In this document: piece after piece, positions 12,905 through 12,989 of the stretch
Layout: the number at the start of each line of letters is the position of its first letter
Numbering within the stretch: position 1 is the stretch's first letter
Source: Bacteroidota bacterium
GTDB lineage: Bacteria; Bacteroidota; Bacteroidia; Chitinophagales; Chitinophagaceae
Assembly (NCBI GenBank): GCA_023433755.1
Contig: JAEYUA010000299.1
Span: forward strand, 1 to 12,989
Direction: 5' to 3'
Length of the DNA stretch: 12,989 nt
Notes under the pieces: generated by a model
Told to the model about the DNA's origin: nothing
Seen by the model: the letters and a program-made list of their open reading frames with translations, nothing else
Database searches by the model: none
Translations under genes and position numbers: made by a program

Positions 12905-12924
12905 TGACAAGAAAAACCGAATGA

Positions 12925-12989
12925 ATGGCAGATAAGAAGGTACCTGTGATCCTGATCACCAACGACGATGGCATCACCGCACCCGGAAT
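12925..12989 (+). CDS. surE: 5'-nucleotidase SurE, N-terminal fragment
   Basis: Only the first 21 codons are in the window. The start MADKKVPVILITNDDGITAP contains the SurE signature ILITNDDGI.APG; the two aspartates are metal ligands of the active site. SurE is a divalent-metal-dependent survival protein that removes phosphate from nucleoside 5'- and 3'-monophosphates in the cytoplasm. The ATG at 12925 is in frame; an ATG four bases earlier is in another frame and soon meets a stop. It is divergent from the S24 repressor across 108 bp. Confidence 0.9.
   Translation, partial: MADKKVPVILITNDDGITAPG

Overview
The window looks like chromosomal DNA from a member of the Bacteroidota, most likely Chitinophagaceae or a close relative. 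The support is a DUF5916/CBM9 outer-membrane protein, the ligase-associated DNA-repair set, promoters of the TTG / TAnnTTTG type, no clear Shine-Dalgarno sequences, and AT-rich spacers full of short degenerate tandem repeats. I see no tRNA, rRNA, transposase, phage gene or CRISPR array.

Layout. (1) 1-882: 3' part of an ATP-dependent DNA ligase. (2) 883-3277: a signalling island of a soluble PAS histidine kinase, a divergent LuxR-type response regulator, and a convergent single-domain receiver whose 3' end overlaps the kinase. (3) 3533-4915: an exported dihaem cytochrome c. (4) 4916-5375: a repeat-rich spacer ending in 14 copies of a 7-bp unit directly in front of the next start codon. (5) 5376-8695: a ligase-associated DEXH helicase (Lhr-core type) and the metallophosphoesterase PdeM. 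(6) 8696-9156: a spacer between converging genes, with one matching palindrome behind each gene. (7) 9157-11670: the DUF5916 protein, minus strand. (8) 11671-12066: a spacer with heptad and 30-bp repeats. (9) 12067-12816: a LexA/CI-like self-cleaving-type repressor, minus strand, with a doubled operator-like sequence. (10) 12925 to the end: the start of surE, plus strand.

How the genes fit together. Ligase, helicase and PdeM belong to one known repair set (Lhr-ligase-exonuclease-phosphoesterase). Here the set is split by about 4.5 kb of signalling and cytochrome genes; the exonuclease is not visible and may lie left of the window. The kinase and its two receivers probably form one signalling unit. 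The repressor probably controls itself and may affect surE, which is transcribed from the same 108-bp spacer.

The most unusual structure is a 7-bp periodic repeat family (AGTYNNN) in several spacers and both orientations. A variant with the same period lies in frame inside the helicase gene, in an apparent extra segment just before motif III. I found no convincing new defence or mobile system; the repeat family and its contact with the helicase gene are the best candidates for something undescribed.
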